In this document: piece by piece, positions 26,667-34,852 of the stretch
Position numbering within the stretch: position 1 is the stretch's first letter
How the letters are laid out: each line of letters opens with the position of its first letter
DNA from: Flavobacterium restrictum
GTDB lineage: Bacteria; Bacteroidota; Bacteroidia; Flavobacteriales; Flavobacteriaceae
NCBI RefSeq assembly: GCF_007097245.1
Contig: NZ_VJZT01000003.1
Coordinates: 124,001 to 188,000, forward strand
Direction: 5' to 3'
DNA: 64,000 nucleotides
Notes under the pieces: generated by a model
Database searches by the model: none
Told to the model about the DNA's origin: nothing
The model's input: only the letters and a program-made list of their open reading frames with translations
Translations under genes and position numbers: made by a program

Positions 26667-26975
26667 TTATTTTACTGGGTAATGTGATGGATTTTGTCTG
26701 GTGTCCCAAATGTCTAGAACGAGAATTTGGGTATCTGAAACGGAATAAATAATTTCGAAATGACTTGCGATTTTTAGTCTAACATTTTGATTGCTAGATT
26801 TTATGGAACTCTCTGGAAAAGTAAGTAGTAATTGCAATGATTCTTGAAATAGCACATTGAGTTTCTTGCTATACAGAGTAGATTTGTTTCTCTTATTCCA
26901 ATAGGCAAAAATGGAAGCTCTTGATGCTCTAGCAAAACTTGTCCAAACTATTTTTCTTCTTGTTCCTCGAACCAT
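26667..26975 (-). CDS. RelE/ParE-family toxin
   Basis: A 102-residue basic protein with the RelE/ParE fold pattern: RKIVWTSFARASRASIFAYW at the start, a middle FPESSIKSSNQNVRLKIASHFEIIYSV, and the terminal ILVLDIWDTRQNPSHY strand. It overlaps the upstream antitoxin gene by 28 bases, the usual translational coupling of type II modules. The target (ribosome or gyrase) is not decided by sequence. Confidence 0.87.
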   Translation of the reverse strand: MVRGTRRKIVWTSFARASRASIFAYWNKRNKSTLYSKKLNVLFQESLQLLLTFPESSIKSSNQNVRLKIASHFEIIYSVSDTQILVLDIWDTRQNPSHYPVK

Positions 26976-27259
26976 TTTTCTATTTCAATTTGTGCTTCTT
27001 CGTCAGAAATATAGTCGCCATTTTCAACTTGTTTCAAAGCAATATCAATTCGTTTTTGTTGCCATTCGTTAAAAATATAGACTGCCTCGGTACTCGTTTT
27101 TTCATAAATTGCAACGGGTTCATTGACTATCGTTAAATGGTTTTCTAATTCGGGCTCATTTTTTGAATTCAATACCTCATTTAGTTTCACTAGTAAATCA
27201 ATATTATTGGTCGCACTGATTTTTGCTGTTAGTGCTGTTTTTAATTCGGAAATCGTCAT
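26948..27259 (-). CDS. Putative antitoxin of the RelE/ParE module
   Basis: A 103-residue acidic protein, first in the two-gene operon. A helical N-terminal part (TISELKTALTAKISATNNID) is followed by a C-terminal EIEKWFEEQEEK region of the kind that wraps a toxin. No canonical ribbon-helix-helix or Phd motif is obvious, so its identity rests on its pairing with the toxin, from which it is inseparable by overlap. Confidence 0.75.
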   Translation of the reverse strand: MTISELKTALTAKISATNNIDLLVKLNEVLNSKNEPELENHLTIVNEPVAIYEKTSTEAVYIFNEWQQKRIDIALKQVENGDYISDEEAQIEIEKWFEEQEEK

Positions 27260-27319
27260 AATGGCTAGTTTTTAGTAAAATTATCGAAAATTATTGAAAA
27301 ACGGTGAACCTGAAGTTGA

Positions 27320-28732
27320 TTAATTTTTCAAACCCATTTTCTCGGCTCTTTTTAGTATAAAAGCATACGCCTCCTCATAATTATTGGCAATTTCACCTTC
27401 TAGAATGGCTTCTTTTACGGCTTCCTTCAAAACGCCAATTTCACGACTGGGTTTTAAATCAAAAAGTGCCATAATTTCCTCTCCCGTAATGGGCGGTTGA
27501 AAATTTCGCACCGAATCACGCTCCTCGACTTCCACAATTTTCTTGCGGACGATTTCGAAATTGCTGTGGTATTTTTTGAATTTATGAGGATTTTTGGTGG
27601 TGATGTCAGCTTCGCACAACGTCATTAGATTTTCTACATCCTCGCCAGCATCAAAAACCAAGCGACGCACTGCCGAGTCGGTCACGGTATCCTGCGATAA
27701 AACAATTGGGCGGGAACTCATCATGACCATTTTTTGCACAAATTTCATTTTGTGATTTAAAGGCATGTGTAAACGTTCGAATATTTTTTTGGCCATTTTT
27801 CCGCCCAAAAATTCATGACCGTGAAACGTCCAACCTTGTTTTTTGTTAAAACGTTTGGTGGGAGCTTTGCCTATATCGTGCAACAATGCTGACCAACGTA
27901 GCCAAACATCATCGGTATTGGGGCAAATATTATCAACTACCTCAAGCGTGTGGTAGAAATTGTTTTTGTGCGTGTGTCCTTCTATTTCTTCGACTTGATT
28001 TAGTGCTGTAAGTTCGGGAAGAATAATATCCAAAAGCCCCGTTTTATAAAGCAATAAAAATCCAATCGAAGGTTTTTCAGTAGAAAGAATCTTGTTCAAT
28101 TCCTCTACAATGCGTTCTCCGGAAATGATTTTGATTCTCTCGGCGTTTTTGGTAATCGAATTCAGAGATTTTTCTTCAATCTCAAAACCCAATTGTGTGG
28201 CAAATCGTATCCCACGAAGCATTCGCAAAGGATCGTCAGAGAAAGTGATGTCCGGATCCAAAGGCGTTTGGAGGATTTTGGAATCAAGATCCTTTAACCC
28301 ATCAAACGGGTCTATTAATTCGCCATAATTATGCGGATTTAAAGAAATTGCAAGTGCGTTTATGGTATAATCCCTGCGGTTTTGGTCGTCTTGCAAGGTT
28401 CCATTTTCGACAACTGGATTGCGACTTTCGAGATTGTAGGACTCTTTTCGAGCACCAACAAACTCAATTTCGACACCCTCAAACTGGAGCATAGCCGTGC
28501 CATAAGTCTTGAAAACTTGCACTTTTGGTTTGTTAGGTAATAGTGACGAAACCTTCAAAGCCAATTCAATACCACTGCCTACGGCAACAATATCGATGTC
28601 TTTTTTGGAGTTTCTATTCAATAGTAAATCCCTAACAAAGCCACCAATCACGTAACTGTCTACATTAAGTTCTTGGGAAGCTTGAGCGATTACTTCGAAA
28701 ATTGTATTGTTTAAAGCTGATTTGTAGTTCAT
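27320..28732 (-). CDS. cca: CCA tRNA nucleotidyltransferase with HD domain
   Basis: About 470 residues. The nucleotidyltransferase head is clear: GGFVRDLLL at the N-terminus, DIDIVAVG for the catalytic aspartates, and RRDYTINALA. An HD domain follows near residue 288 (LLHDIGKAPTKRF) with HGHEFLGG. The enzyme repairs or adds CCA ends of tRNAs; the HD part can carry phosphatase activity. The start at 28732 (MNYKSALNN) is more plausible than 28744, which abuts the inverted repeat of the GxxExxY element upstream. That insertion ends only 14 bases before the start and must supply or separate the original promoter. Confidence 0.92.
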   Translation of the reverse strand: MNYKSALNNTIFEVIAQASQELNVDSYVIGGFVRDLLLNRNSKKDIDIVAVGSGIELALKVSSLLPNKPKVQVFKTYGTAMLQFEGVEIEFVGARKESYNLESRNPVVENGTLQDDQNRRDYTINALAISLNPHNYGELIDPFDGLKDLDSKILQTPLDPDITFSDDPLRMLRGIRFATQLGFEIEEKSLNSITKNAERIKIISGERIVEELNKILSTEKPSIGFLLLYKTGLLDIILPELTALNQVEEIEGHTHKNNFYHTLEVVDNICPNTDDVWLRWSALLHDIGKAPTKRFNKKQGWTFHGHEFLGGKMAKKIFERLHMPLNHKMKFVQKMVMMSSRPIVLSQDTVTDSAVRRLVFDAGEDVENLMTLCEADITTKNPHKFKKYHSNFEIVRKKIVEVEERDSVRNFQPPITGEEIMALFDLKPSREIGVLKEAVKEAILEGEIANNYEEAYAFILKRAEKMGLKN

Positions 28733-28745
28733 TCGATTTGGCACT

Positions 28746-29238
28746 ATTTTTTGCCGCAGATTCGCTGATTTTATATTGTAAACTCTGATTTTCAGCTAAT
28801 TTTTTGACATTACTATTCGTTTGTGTTCTAAAGAGGTTTTGTTGAAATTTACTAAAAGAGCTAATTTACTATTTGAAACTTTTAAATAATTTAAGCATTG
28901 TGAAATATGACTGCTACTAAAAGATTCACAAGATTTTATTTCAAGAATTATAGAGTCAAAGACGACAAAATCAGCATAAAATTTATGATTTAAAACAGTG
29001 GTTTTATAATTTACCACATATTCTTTTTCTCGTTCAAACGGAATATTATTTATTTTAAATTCATACTCTAATGCATCTTTATATACAATTTCCGAAAATC
29101 CTTTTCCAAGATTTTTATGGACTTCAAATAAAATACCTATTATTTTATATGTTTCTTCTTCAAATAAATATTGAGCCATAAATATAAAAAATCATATTAA
29201 TTTATAAAGCTAAAATCAGCGAATCTGCGGCAAAAAAT
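28746..29238. mobile_element. GxxExxY cassette bounded by perfect 28-bp inverted repeats
   Basis: The terminal repeats lie at 28746-28773 and 29211-29238 and are exact reverse complements of 28 bases, with cores TTGCCGCAGATTCGCTG on the left and CAGCGAATCTGCGGCAA on the right. The 493-base unit contains only the GxxExxY nuclease gene. No target-site duplication is evident in the flanks. It behaves like a small insertion unit between cca and tsaC. Calling it mobile is inference from structure. Confidence 0.6.
28796..29179 (-). CDS. GxxExxY protein (PD-(D/E)xK nuclease-like)
   Basis: A 127-residue protein of the GxxExxY family. The name-giving motif is GFSEIVY (27-33). D70 (YADF) followed by E80-x-K82 (ILEIKS) makes the PD-(D/E)xK catalytic pattern of restriction-like nucleases. 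The family is widespread in Bacteroidota and of unknown function. It is the only gene between two perfect 28-bp inverted repeats, 22 and 31 bases outside its ends, so the repeats are probably its substrate or its transposition ends. It uses more AT-rich codons than the flanking cca and tsaC genes. Confidence 0.88.
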   Translation of the reverse strand: MAQYLFEEETYKIIGILFEVHKNLGKGFSEIVYKDALEYEFKINNIPFEREKEYVVNYKTTVLNHKFYADFVVFDSIILEIKSCESFSSSHISQCLNYLKVSNSKLALLVNFNKTSLEHKRIVMSKN

Positions 29239-29260
29239 ATTTCAAATTAGTGGTTAAACT

Positions 29261-29827
29261 TTATTTCCGAATCACTTTTACCTGCGAGTCATTTGTGAGT
29301 TTTATAATCGTAGATGGTTTTCCTCCTATTTTTTCACGGTGCAAATTTACAACATAATCGACACCTTTTATAATTTCGGGATTAATGTCTTTGAAAGCAA
29401 TAGGAGTGGGCTGTCCAGAGATATTTGCGGAGGTAGAAACGAGTGGTTTTTTCATTCGTTCTAGAAGTTTGAAACAAAAAGGGTCTTTTACAATTCGTAT
29501 TCCTAGTGTTTTATCTGGAGCGATTAAGTTTGGGGCTACATTTCGTGGATTGTCCAAAATTAAAGTTGTTGGTTTCTCGGAAATATCTAGAATTTGCCAA
29601 GCCACTTCCGGAATGTCCTTGAAAACGTTGTACATCATTTTTTCGCCATTCATCAGGCAAATCATGCTTTGGGTTTCGGCTCTTTGTTTGAGTTGGTATA
29701 TTTTGGCAACTGCTACGGGATTTGTGGCATCGCAGCCTATTCCCCAAACGGTATCGGTAGGATATAGGATGATGCCACCGTTTTTTATGATTTCGTGGGC
29801 GTTGTGGATTTCTTGATTAATGTCCAT
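29261..29827 (-). CDS. tsaC: L-threonylcarbamoyladenylate synthase (TsaC/Sua5 family)
   Basis: A 188-residue single-domain YrdC protein, TsaC length. Its nucleotide and threonine site motifs are ILYPTDTVWGIGCDA near the N-terminus, KQRAETQSMICL, and PLVSTSANISGQPTP. It makes threonylcarbamoyl-AMP for the t6A modification of tRNAs decoding ANN codons, an essential function. A truncated second copy of its first 130 bases lies at 30425-30571, so this intact gene is the working one. The GxxExxY element ends 23 bases downstream of its stop. Confidence 0.93.
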   Translation of the reverse strand: MDINQEIHNAHEIIKNGGIILYPTDTVWGIGCDATNPVAVAKIYQLKQRAETQSMICLMNGEKMMYNVFKDIPEVAWQILDISEKPTTLILDNPRNVAPNLIAPDKTLGIRIVKDPFCFKLLERMKKPLVSTSANISGQPTPIAFKDINPEIIKGVDYVVNLHREKIGGKPSTIIKLTNDSQVKVIRK

Positions 29828-29933
29828 TTTGGGTTTTTTATAATTGACAAAGGTGTTTTATTTGGAGTCAAAGGGTATGGAAATAATTAAACGAAATGGT
29901 GCAGTTGACATTGGATTAATTTTCGTAAAACAA

Positions 29934-29973
29934 AAAAGTTCGAAATAAGATACAAATCCTATTTCAAACTTTT
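29934..29973 (-). terminator. Terminator of the coiled-coil membrane protein gene
   Basis: Arms 29934-29947 and 29960-29973 pair over 14 bases with one wobble or mismatch around a 12-base loop. On the minus strand a T-run (TTTTTTG) follows. It lies 18 bases after the stop at 29992. Confidence 0.75.
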
Positions 29974-29991
29974 TAAGTTTTATTTTCAAAA

Positions 29992-30315
29992 TTATTTTTT
30001 CAAATACAATCCTATAATCATCAATGCCAATGCAAAAAACATCCCAACAAACCATTTTAGCATGTCGTTTTTGCTTTCTTTTATTTCATTTTTCAGATCT
30101 CCTTTTATGGATTCTATTTTTGTGTTGACTTGTTCTAATTTTAATTCCAGTTTCAAAAAGTCTTCTTTGACAGAACTTTTAAAATCAGAGTTTTCATATT
30201 TGATATCATTCTGCACTTCTTCTCTAATAGCATCAACAAATTCTTTCGCTTTTGCATCAGATAATTTGAAATCGGTTTTTAATATCTGATATAAATTTAA
30301 GTTTACAGTATTCAT
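29992..30315 (-). CDS. Coiled-coil protein with C-terminal membrane helix (DUF1640-like)
   Basis: A 107-residue protein. The first 80 residues are charged and helical with heptad spacing (LKLELKLEQVNTKIESIKGD), followed by one membrane helix (WFVGMFFALALMIIGLYLKK). The layout resembles the CCDC90/DUF1640 small membrane coiled-coil group. It lies between the intact tsaC gene and the tsaC fragment, so it may have come in with the rearrangement that split them. Function unknown. Confidence 0.8.
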   Translation of the reverse strand: MNTVNLNLYQILKTDFKLSDAKAKEFVDAIREEVQNDIKYENSDFKSSVKEDFLKLELKLEQVNTKIESIKGDLKNEIKESKNDMLKWFVGMFFALALMIIGLYLKK

Positions 30316-30424
30316 AATTAAATATTTGTTTTACAAAAATAATCTTTTTTTTGCTATAATTTAGATTTCTGTTTTTTTATTCCTGTAACTATTTTTGAAT
30401 ATGTTTCGAAAAACTGACCTGTTT

Positions 30425-30571
30425 CTAGGATACAGGTTTGAGTTGGTATATTTTGGCAACTGCTTCGGGATTTGTGGCATCGCAGCCTATTCCCCAAACG
30501 GTATCGGTAGGATAGAGAATGAGGCCACCTTTTTTTATGATTTCGAGGGCGTTGTGGATTTCTTGGGTCAT
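30425..30571 (-). pseudogene. Truncated duplicate of tsaC
   Basis: The frame starting at 30571 encodes MTQEIHNALEIIKKGGLILYP and runs in near-identity with the first 46 residues of TsaC, then diverges after IYQLK and stops three residues later. The DNA match with 29690-29824 is about 92 percent. It lacks the rest of the active site and cannot function. The copy still has its 5' flank next to the divergent gene at 30637. Confidence 0.88.
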
Positions 30572-30597
30572 TATTGAGTAATTGTTAAATAACTTTC

Positions 30598-30605
30598 TAC
30601 TTTTG
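30598..30605 (+). promoter_or_regulatory. -7 element (TACTTTTG) for the 30637 gene
   Basis: TACTTTTG matches TAnnTTTG and a TTG lies 22 bases further upstream (30573-30575). The ATG is 31 bases downstream. The element overlaps the 5' leader of the tsaC fragment. Confidence 0.45.
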
Positions 30606-30636
30606 TGCGGTATAATTTTTTGCAAAGATAACAATA

Positions 30637-31599
30637 ATGTCAAAGACTAAAACAATAGCAATACTAGCAACTCATTCTTTTGGATATATTGATTTTTTGG
30701 TCGAGAAATTGCAAGCTTCGAATGCTGTTGATTTGACGTATATTAATATTGATGCGATTCCGTTTTCATATAAAAATAGTTTTTCGAGACTGGCGAATTC
30801 ATTTTTGAAACTGTTTTTGTTTGCAGGATTAAAGGAACAAAATAAAACCAAAGTAATACAAGAGCTTCTTGGGGAAACCGTTTGGGATCAAATTCTTGTA
30901 ATTAGACCCGATAAAATTCAAAGCAAGACACTGCTTTTTTTAAGAGAGCATGCCCTAAAAATGTCTTGTTTCCTTTTTGATGGAATCGAAAATTATAAGG
31001 AGCAAAAAAAGACAATTCCTTATTTTGACACTATTTACAGTTATGATAAAAAGGATGTAGCCAAATATAATTTTACATTTTTGACAAATTATATTTTTGA
31101 CGATACAATTGATTGTAACGAAATTAGAAATAAGGTGTTTAATATATCATCGTATGATTCAAGATTTCCTTTTCTAGAAAAACTAGCTTGCTATTTCTCT
31201 GAAAATAAGATACTGTTTCAGTTTATAGTTAAAACCGATAAATTCTGCGAACATAAAAATATTGAAGTAACGAATACTTATTTGACAATCAAGGAGGTAA
31301 AAAATATAATTTCGGCTAGTTTAGTGTTGGTTGATCTTCAATTTAAAAACCAATGTGGATTGAGTTTTCGTGTTTTTGAAGCGCTTGGTTACAGCAAAAA
31401 ACTAATAACCAATAATCAGGATATTGTTAATTATGATTTTTACAACGCAAATAATATTTTTGTCATTTCAGAGGAGAATTACGAAATTCCTAAAGCTTTT
31501 TTCGAAACACCATACATACCTATAAAACCTGAAATTCTAGAAAAGTATACCTTGAAAAACTGGATTTTGAAAGTTTTTGAAATTGACGTGGCGCAATAA
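30637..31599 (+). CDS. Glycosyltransferase-like protein (CgeB / family 1 type)
   Basis: A 320-residue soluble protein with a Rossmann-type N-terminal half (TIAILATHSFGYIDFLVEKL) and a C-terminal half resembling the acceptor-donor clamp of CgeB-type transferases: IISASLVLVDLQFKNQCGLS then RVFEALGYSKKLITNN, with a donor-binding glutamate in the FEALG loop. It opens a plus-strand run into a family 4 glycosyltransferase and a polysaccharide deacetylase, so a role in cell-surface sugar assembly is likely. The exact family is uncertain. Confidence 0.75.
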   Translation: MSKTKTIAILATHSFGYIDFLVEKLQASNAVDLTYINIDAIPFSYKNSFSRLANSFLKLFLFAGLKEQNKTKVIQELLGETVWDQILVIRPDKIQSKTLLFLREHALKMSCFLFDGIENYKEQKKTIPYFDTIYSYDKKDVAKYNFTFLTNYIFDDTIDCNEIRNKVFNISSYDSRFPFLEKLACYFSENKILFQFIVKTDKFCEHKNIEVTNTYLTIKEVKNIISASLVLVDLQFKNQCGLSFRVFEALGYSKKLITNNQDIVNYDFYNANNIFVISEENYEIPKAFFETPYIPIKPEILEKYTLKNWILKVFEIDVAQ

Positions 31600-31667
31600 A
31601 AAACAAGTATTTTACTATCTTTTAATTTAAAATTTGAATTACTTTTACAATATTAAAACCAAAAAAA

Positions 31668-32777
31668 ATGCGACTGATACATTTTACGGCTTCTAAAGTT
31701 TGGCGGGGTCACGAACAAATGATTGTAGATATTTATGAATCGTTACGGGATAATTCCTTGGTAACACATCAGGTAATTGTATGTGCAACGAATTCAGAAA
31801 TTTATAAAGTAGCAGTAGAACGAAATTTGCAAGTAATGACATTTGATTTTAAATCAGAATACAGTCTTAAATTTGCCAAAAAATTCAAAAAGCTCGTAGC
31901 GGATTTTGAAACCGATGTAATTTTGCTTCACAATAGCAAAGCGCATACTATTGGGGTTTTATCAGCTACTTTTTTTGGTTTGAAAGTGCCAATGATTTTA
32001 TTTAGAACGTTAATTAAAAATGTAGGTACTAACTTTTTTCGAAAATACAAATACAATTATAAAGGAATAAAAAAAATTGTTTGTATTTCTCAACCCGTTG
32101 TCGAAATATTAAAATCAGCAATTACGGATCACAACAAGATGACTGTAGTAGGAAGTGTTGTGGATACTGAAAATTTTGTTCATAACAGGAGAACTGGATT
32201 TCTTCACAAAGAATTTAATATTCCTTTAGATTATAAAATTATAGGCAATGTTTCGGCATTTTCAAAAGTTAAAGATCATTATACTTGGGTTGACACCGTA
32301 GGTGAGCTCTTTGAAAGAGGGTTGAAAGCCAAATATATCTTGATAGGCGATGGGGCATTGGAGTCCGATATTAAGGAATATGTTAAAGCAAAAGGATTGC
32401 AAAACGAAATCATTTTTGCAGGCTTTAGAAAAGATGTCAATAAATGTTTGGCAGAGCTGGATTTGTTCTTGTTTACTTCCAAAAGTGAAGCAACAGGAGG
32501 CGTAATTCTAGAAAGTTATGCTTGCAAAGTTCCTGTAGTAGCAGCAAGGGCAGGAGGAATTCCTACGGTTTTGATAGATAATGAAACGGGCTTATTGGCA
32601 GAGGTAGGTAATCCAATTGATTTTGCAAATAAAGTAGAGGAACTCATTGGGGATGTCAACAAGCAACAGCAGTTTACAGCCAATGGATATGATTTTTTGA
32701 TGGCTACTTCTACACGACTAATCATTGGGGCAAAAATCTTCAATATTTTGAATGAAGTTATGAATAATTTAAGTTAA
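31668..32777 (+). CDS. Glycosyltransferase family 4 protein
   Basis: A 369-residue GT-B enzyme. The acceptor half starts MRLIHFTASKVWRGHEQMIV with a glycine-rich loop. The donor half has IIGNVSAFSKVKDHYTWVD, YILIGDGALESDIKEY and the EX7E region TSKSEATGGVILESYACKVPVVAARAGGIPT. It transfers sugar from a nucleotide donor, retaining mechanism, at the cytoplasmic face. It is followed after eight bases by the deacetylase gene. The other GT4 gene at 33599 is a close relative in the opposite orientation. Confidence 0.92.
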   Translation: MRLIHFTASKVWRGHEQMIVDIYESLRDNSLVTHQVIVCATNSEIYKVAVERNLQVMTFDFKSEYSLKFAKKFKKLVADFETDVILLHNSKAHTIGVLSATFFGLKVPMILFRTLIKNVGTNFFRKYKYNYKGIKKIVCISQPVVEILKSAITDHNKMTVVGSVVDTENFVHNRRTGFLHKEFNIPLDYKIIGNVSAFSKVKDHYTWVDTVGELFERGLKAKYILIGDGALESDIKEYVKAKGLQNEIIFAGFRKDVNKCLAELDLFLFTSKSEATGGVILESYACKVPVVAARAGGIPTVLIDNETGLLAEVGNPIDFANKVEELIGDVNKQQQFTANGYDFLMATSTRLIIGAKIFNILNEVMNNLS

Positions 32778-32785
32778 AATTTAAT

Positions 32786-33607
32786 ATGCTATATACATTA
32801 CTCTTATTATTGGTCGTTTTAATTGTTTTTTTAGTTTTCCTGAATATTCAATACAAGCTTTTTTTTCCAGCCTCTAAAAAATTAAGAATTTTAGAGTATC
32901 ATTCTATTTCTACAAATGGTTTTGAGGATCAAATAACAATTAGGAAGGAAAAGATAATAGCGCAATTTGAATACCTTAAAAACAATTCGTACACCACGCT
33001 CTGGTTATCCGAAGTTGATGAATTGATAAAAAACAAACAACAATTACCACCAAAATCAATTGTTCTAACTTTTGATGATGGTTTTGTTGACAATTATACC
33101 GAGTTGTATCCATTATTGCAGCACTACAATTTTAAAGCCGTTTGTTTTATGGTTTTAGGTAGAATAGGTCAAAAAGTAGATTGGGGTGGAAAATTTATCA
33201 ATGACGCTATGTTTTTAATGAACAAAGAGCAATTACTGGCAATAGGTTCTCATGTGGAGTTGGGCTTTCATACCTTTAAACATGACAATTACGCACTTTT
33301 GACACTTGATGAAATAGAAAAAGATTTGCAGTTATGTCACGAAATAATTGCAAAAGAGCAATTGACTGTTTTTCCTGCTTTGGCATATACTTTTGGAGGA
33401 TATTATAGAAAAAAAGGAGCAAAGCAACAGGCATTTTTCAAATTGCTTGAAAAATATGGAATTCAATACGCTTTGCGAATAGGAAACAGGATTAATATAC
33501 TTCCTATAAAAAACCGGTATAAAATGCAACGTATCGACATTAGAGGATTAGACAGTATGGAAGATTTTAAAAAGAAAGTGACCTTTGGAAGAAAAAAATT
33601 ATTCTAA
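32786..33607 (+). CDS. Polysaccharide deacetylase (NodB homology, membrane anchored)
   Basis: A 273-residue protein with an N-terminal membrane helix (first 20 residues). The NodB catalytic motifs are present: TFDDG at 95-99, with the base and metal aspartates, and the metal histidines H162 and H166 in LGFHTFKHDNY; a downstream aromatic-rich YTFGGYYRKK may complete the site. It would deacetylate N-acetylated sugar polymers at the periplasmic face. Its end overlaps the convergent glycosyltransferase by nine bases. Confidence 0.9.
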   Translation: MLYTLLLLLVVLIVFLVFLNIQYKLFFPASKKLRILEYHSISTNGFEDQITIRKEKIIAQFEYLKNNSYTTLWLSEVDELIKNKQQLPPKSIVLTFDDGFVDNYTELYPLLQHYNFKAVCFMVLGRIGQKVDWGGKFINDAMFLMNKEQLLAIGSHVELGFHTFKHDNYALLTLDEIEKDLQLCHEIIAKEQLTVFPALAYTFGGYYRKKGAKQQAFFKLLEKYGIQYALRIGNRINILPIKNRYKMQRIDIRGLDSMEDFKKKVTFGRKKLF

Positions 33608-34705
33608 TAACGTTTTGTAAAACGAATAATAATTAGCTTTCATTACATACAAGTCATGGTTTTTTTGAACTAAATCAAAGGCTTTGTTTTTTATGTTTTC
33701 TATTAAAACTTTATTAGTTATGGCTTCTAGTACCAAATCCGAAAGGGTTTCGTAGTCTTTACATGCAGCCAAAAAACCGGTTTCTTGATTAATTATTACT
33801 TCTGGAATTCCACCTGCCTTAGTGGCTACAACGGGTATTTTGCAGGCCATAGCTTCATAAACCGTAAGTGGCAATCCTTCAGTGATGGAAGTAATTAAAA
33901 AAACATCAAATTCAGGCAATAAATCAGCGACATTGTTCCTATACCCCATGAAGATAAGGTCTTTTTCTAGACCGTTTTGTTGGGCATAGGCAGTTAAATC
34001 GTTCTTAAGTGGGCCGTCACCAATCAAAACAAAGCGAATGGGCAAATTGGTTTTGTTTTTTTCTTTAATTTTTTTGGCGGCATCAATAAAGGTATAGAGA
34101 TCTTTTTGATCGGTAAGTCCTGCAATATTGCCAATAAGCAGTGTGTTATGGGGGAGATTGTATTCTTGGTGAATGAAGCTTTTGTTAGTTTTTTGACTAA
34201 ATTTTGCCACATCAATCGCATCATAAATGGTGGTTAAACGGTCTTTATTGGTAATTATAGTGTCAAAAATGGATTCAACAGCTTTAGAAACACTAATTAT
34301 CTTGGCAATACTTGGGTGCGAATATTTATACCTGTTCAGGAATTTGTCTTTTATGGGATTGTTCCTTTTCCTGCTTAATACTAGAATTGGAGGTTTTTTT
34401 AGAATTGTAACGGCTATCAATGCGGCATTTAATGCTTTTGAATCGTGTACATGAAGGATTTCTATCGCTTGATTTTCGCAAACTTCAAGAATCATTTGAA
34501 TTAAATTCTTAAGTTTTAAATTGTTTTTAGTATACGTAAAATAATTTGCTTGATCTGTTTCACAAATTGTAGCTAAAACTGAATTTGAAGGACATAAGAT
34601 AAACTGTTTAATGTCATTTTCTGCTTTCAGTAAGTTATACATCGTGTACAATTGCATATCACCACCTCGTAATTCCGTAATTGAAGTAATATTTAGTATA
34701 TTCAT
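33599..34705 (-). CDS. Glycosyltransferase family 4 protein
   Basis: A 368-residue GT-B enzyme of the same type as the gene at 31668. The acceptor side starts MNILNITSITELRGGDMQLY. The donor side has LLIGNIAGLTDQKDLYTFID, RFVLIGDGPLKNDLTAYAQQ and TSITEGLPLTVYEAMACKIP with AGGIPEVI, which supplies both glutamates of the retaining mechanism. It points against the deacetylase and away from the kinase, so it belongs to its own transcription unit in the same surface-sugar locus. Confidence 0.92.
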   Translation of the reverse strand: MNILNITSITELRGGDMQLYTMYNLLKAENDIKQFILCPSNSVLATICETDQANYFTYTKNNLKLKNLIQMILEVCENQAIEILHVHDSKALNAALIAVTILKKPPILVLSRKRNNPIKDKFLNRYKYSHPSIAKIISVSKAVESIFDTIITNKDRLTTIYDAIDVAKFSQKTNKSFIHQEYNLPHNTLLIGNIAGLTDQKDLYTFIDAAKKIKEKNKTNLPIRFVLIGDGPLKNDLTAYAQQNGLEKDLIFMGYRNNVADLLPEFDVFLITSITEGLPLTVYEAMACKIPVVATKAGGIPEVIINQETGFLAACKDYETLSDLVLEAITNKVLIENIKNKAFDLVQKNHDLYVMKANYYSFYKTLLE

Positions 34706-34818
34706 TTAGCTACGAGTGATTTGTTATAAAGAACAATTTAGCGTAAAGCAAAAATAGCGTTTTATAACTATTTTTTATAAATGTACCGTTATATTATCGT
34801 TTAGGAAACGCATTTTCT

Positions 34819-34826
34819 TATTTTTG
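34819..34826 (+). promoter_or_regulatory. -7 element (TATTTTTG) for the LPS-core kinase gene
   Basis: TATTTTTG fits TAnnTTTG and lies 26 bases before the ATG at 34853, in an AT-rich spacer. No strong -33 element was identified. Confidence 0.45.
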
Positions 34827-34852
34827 TAGCATAAACTTATAAAATATATTTC

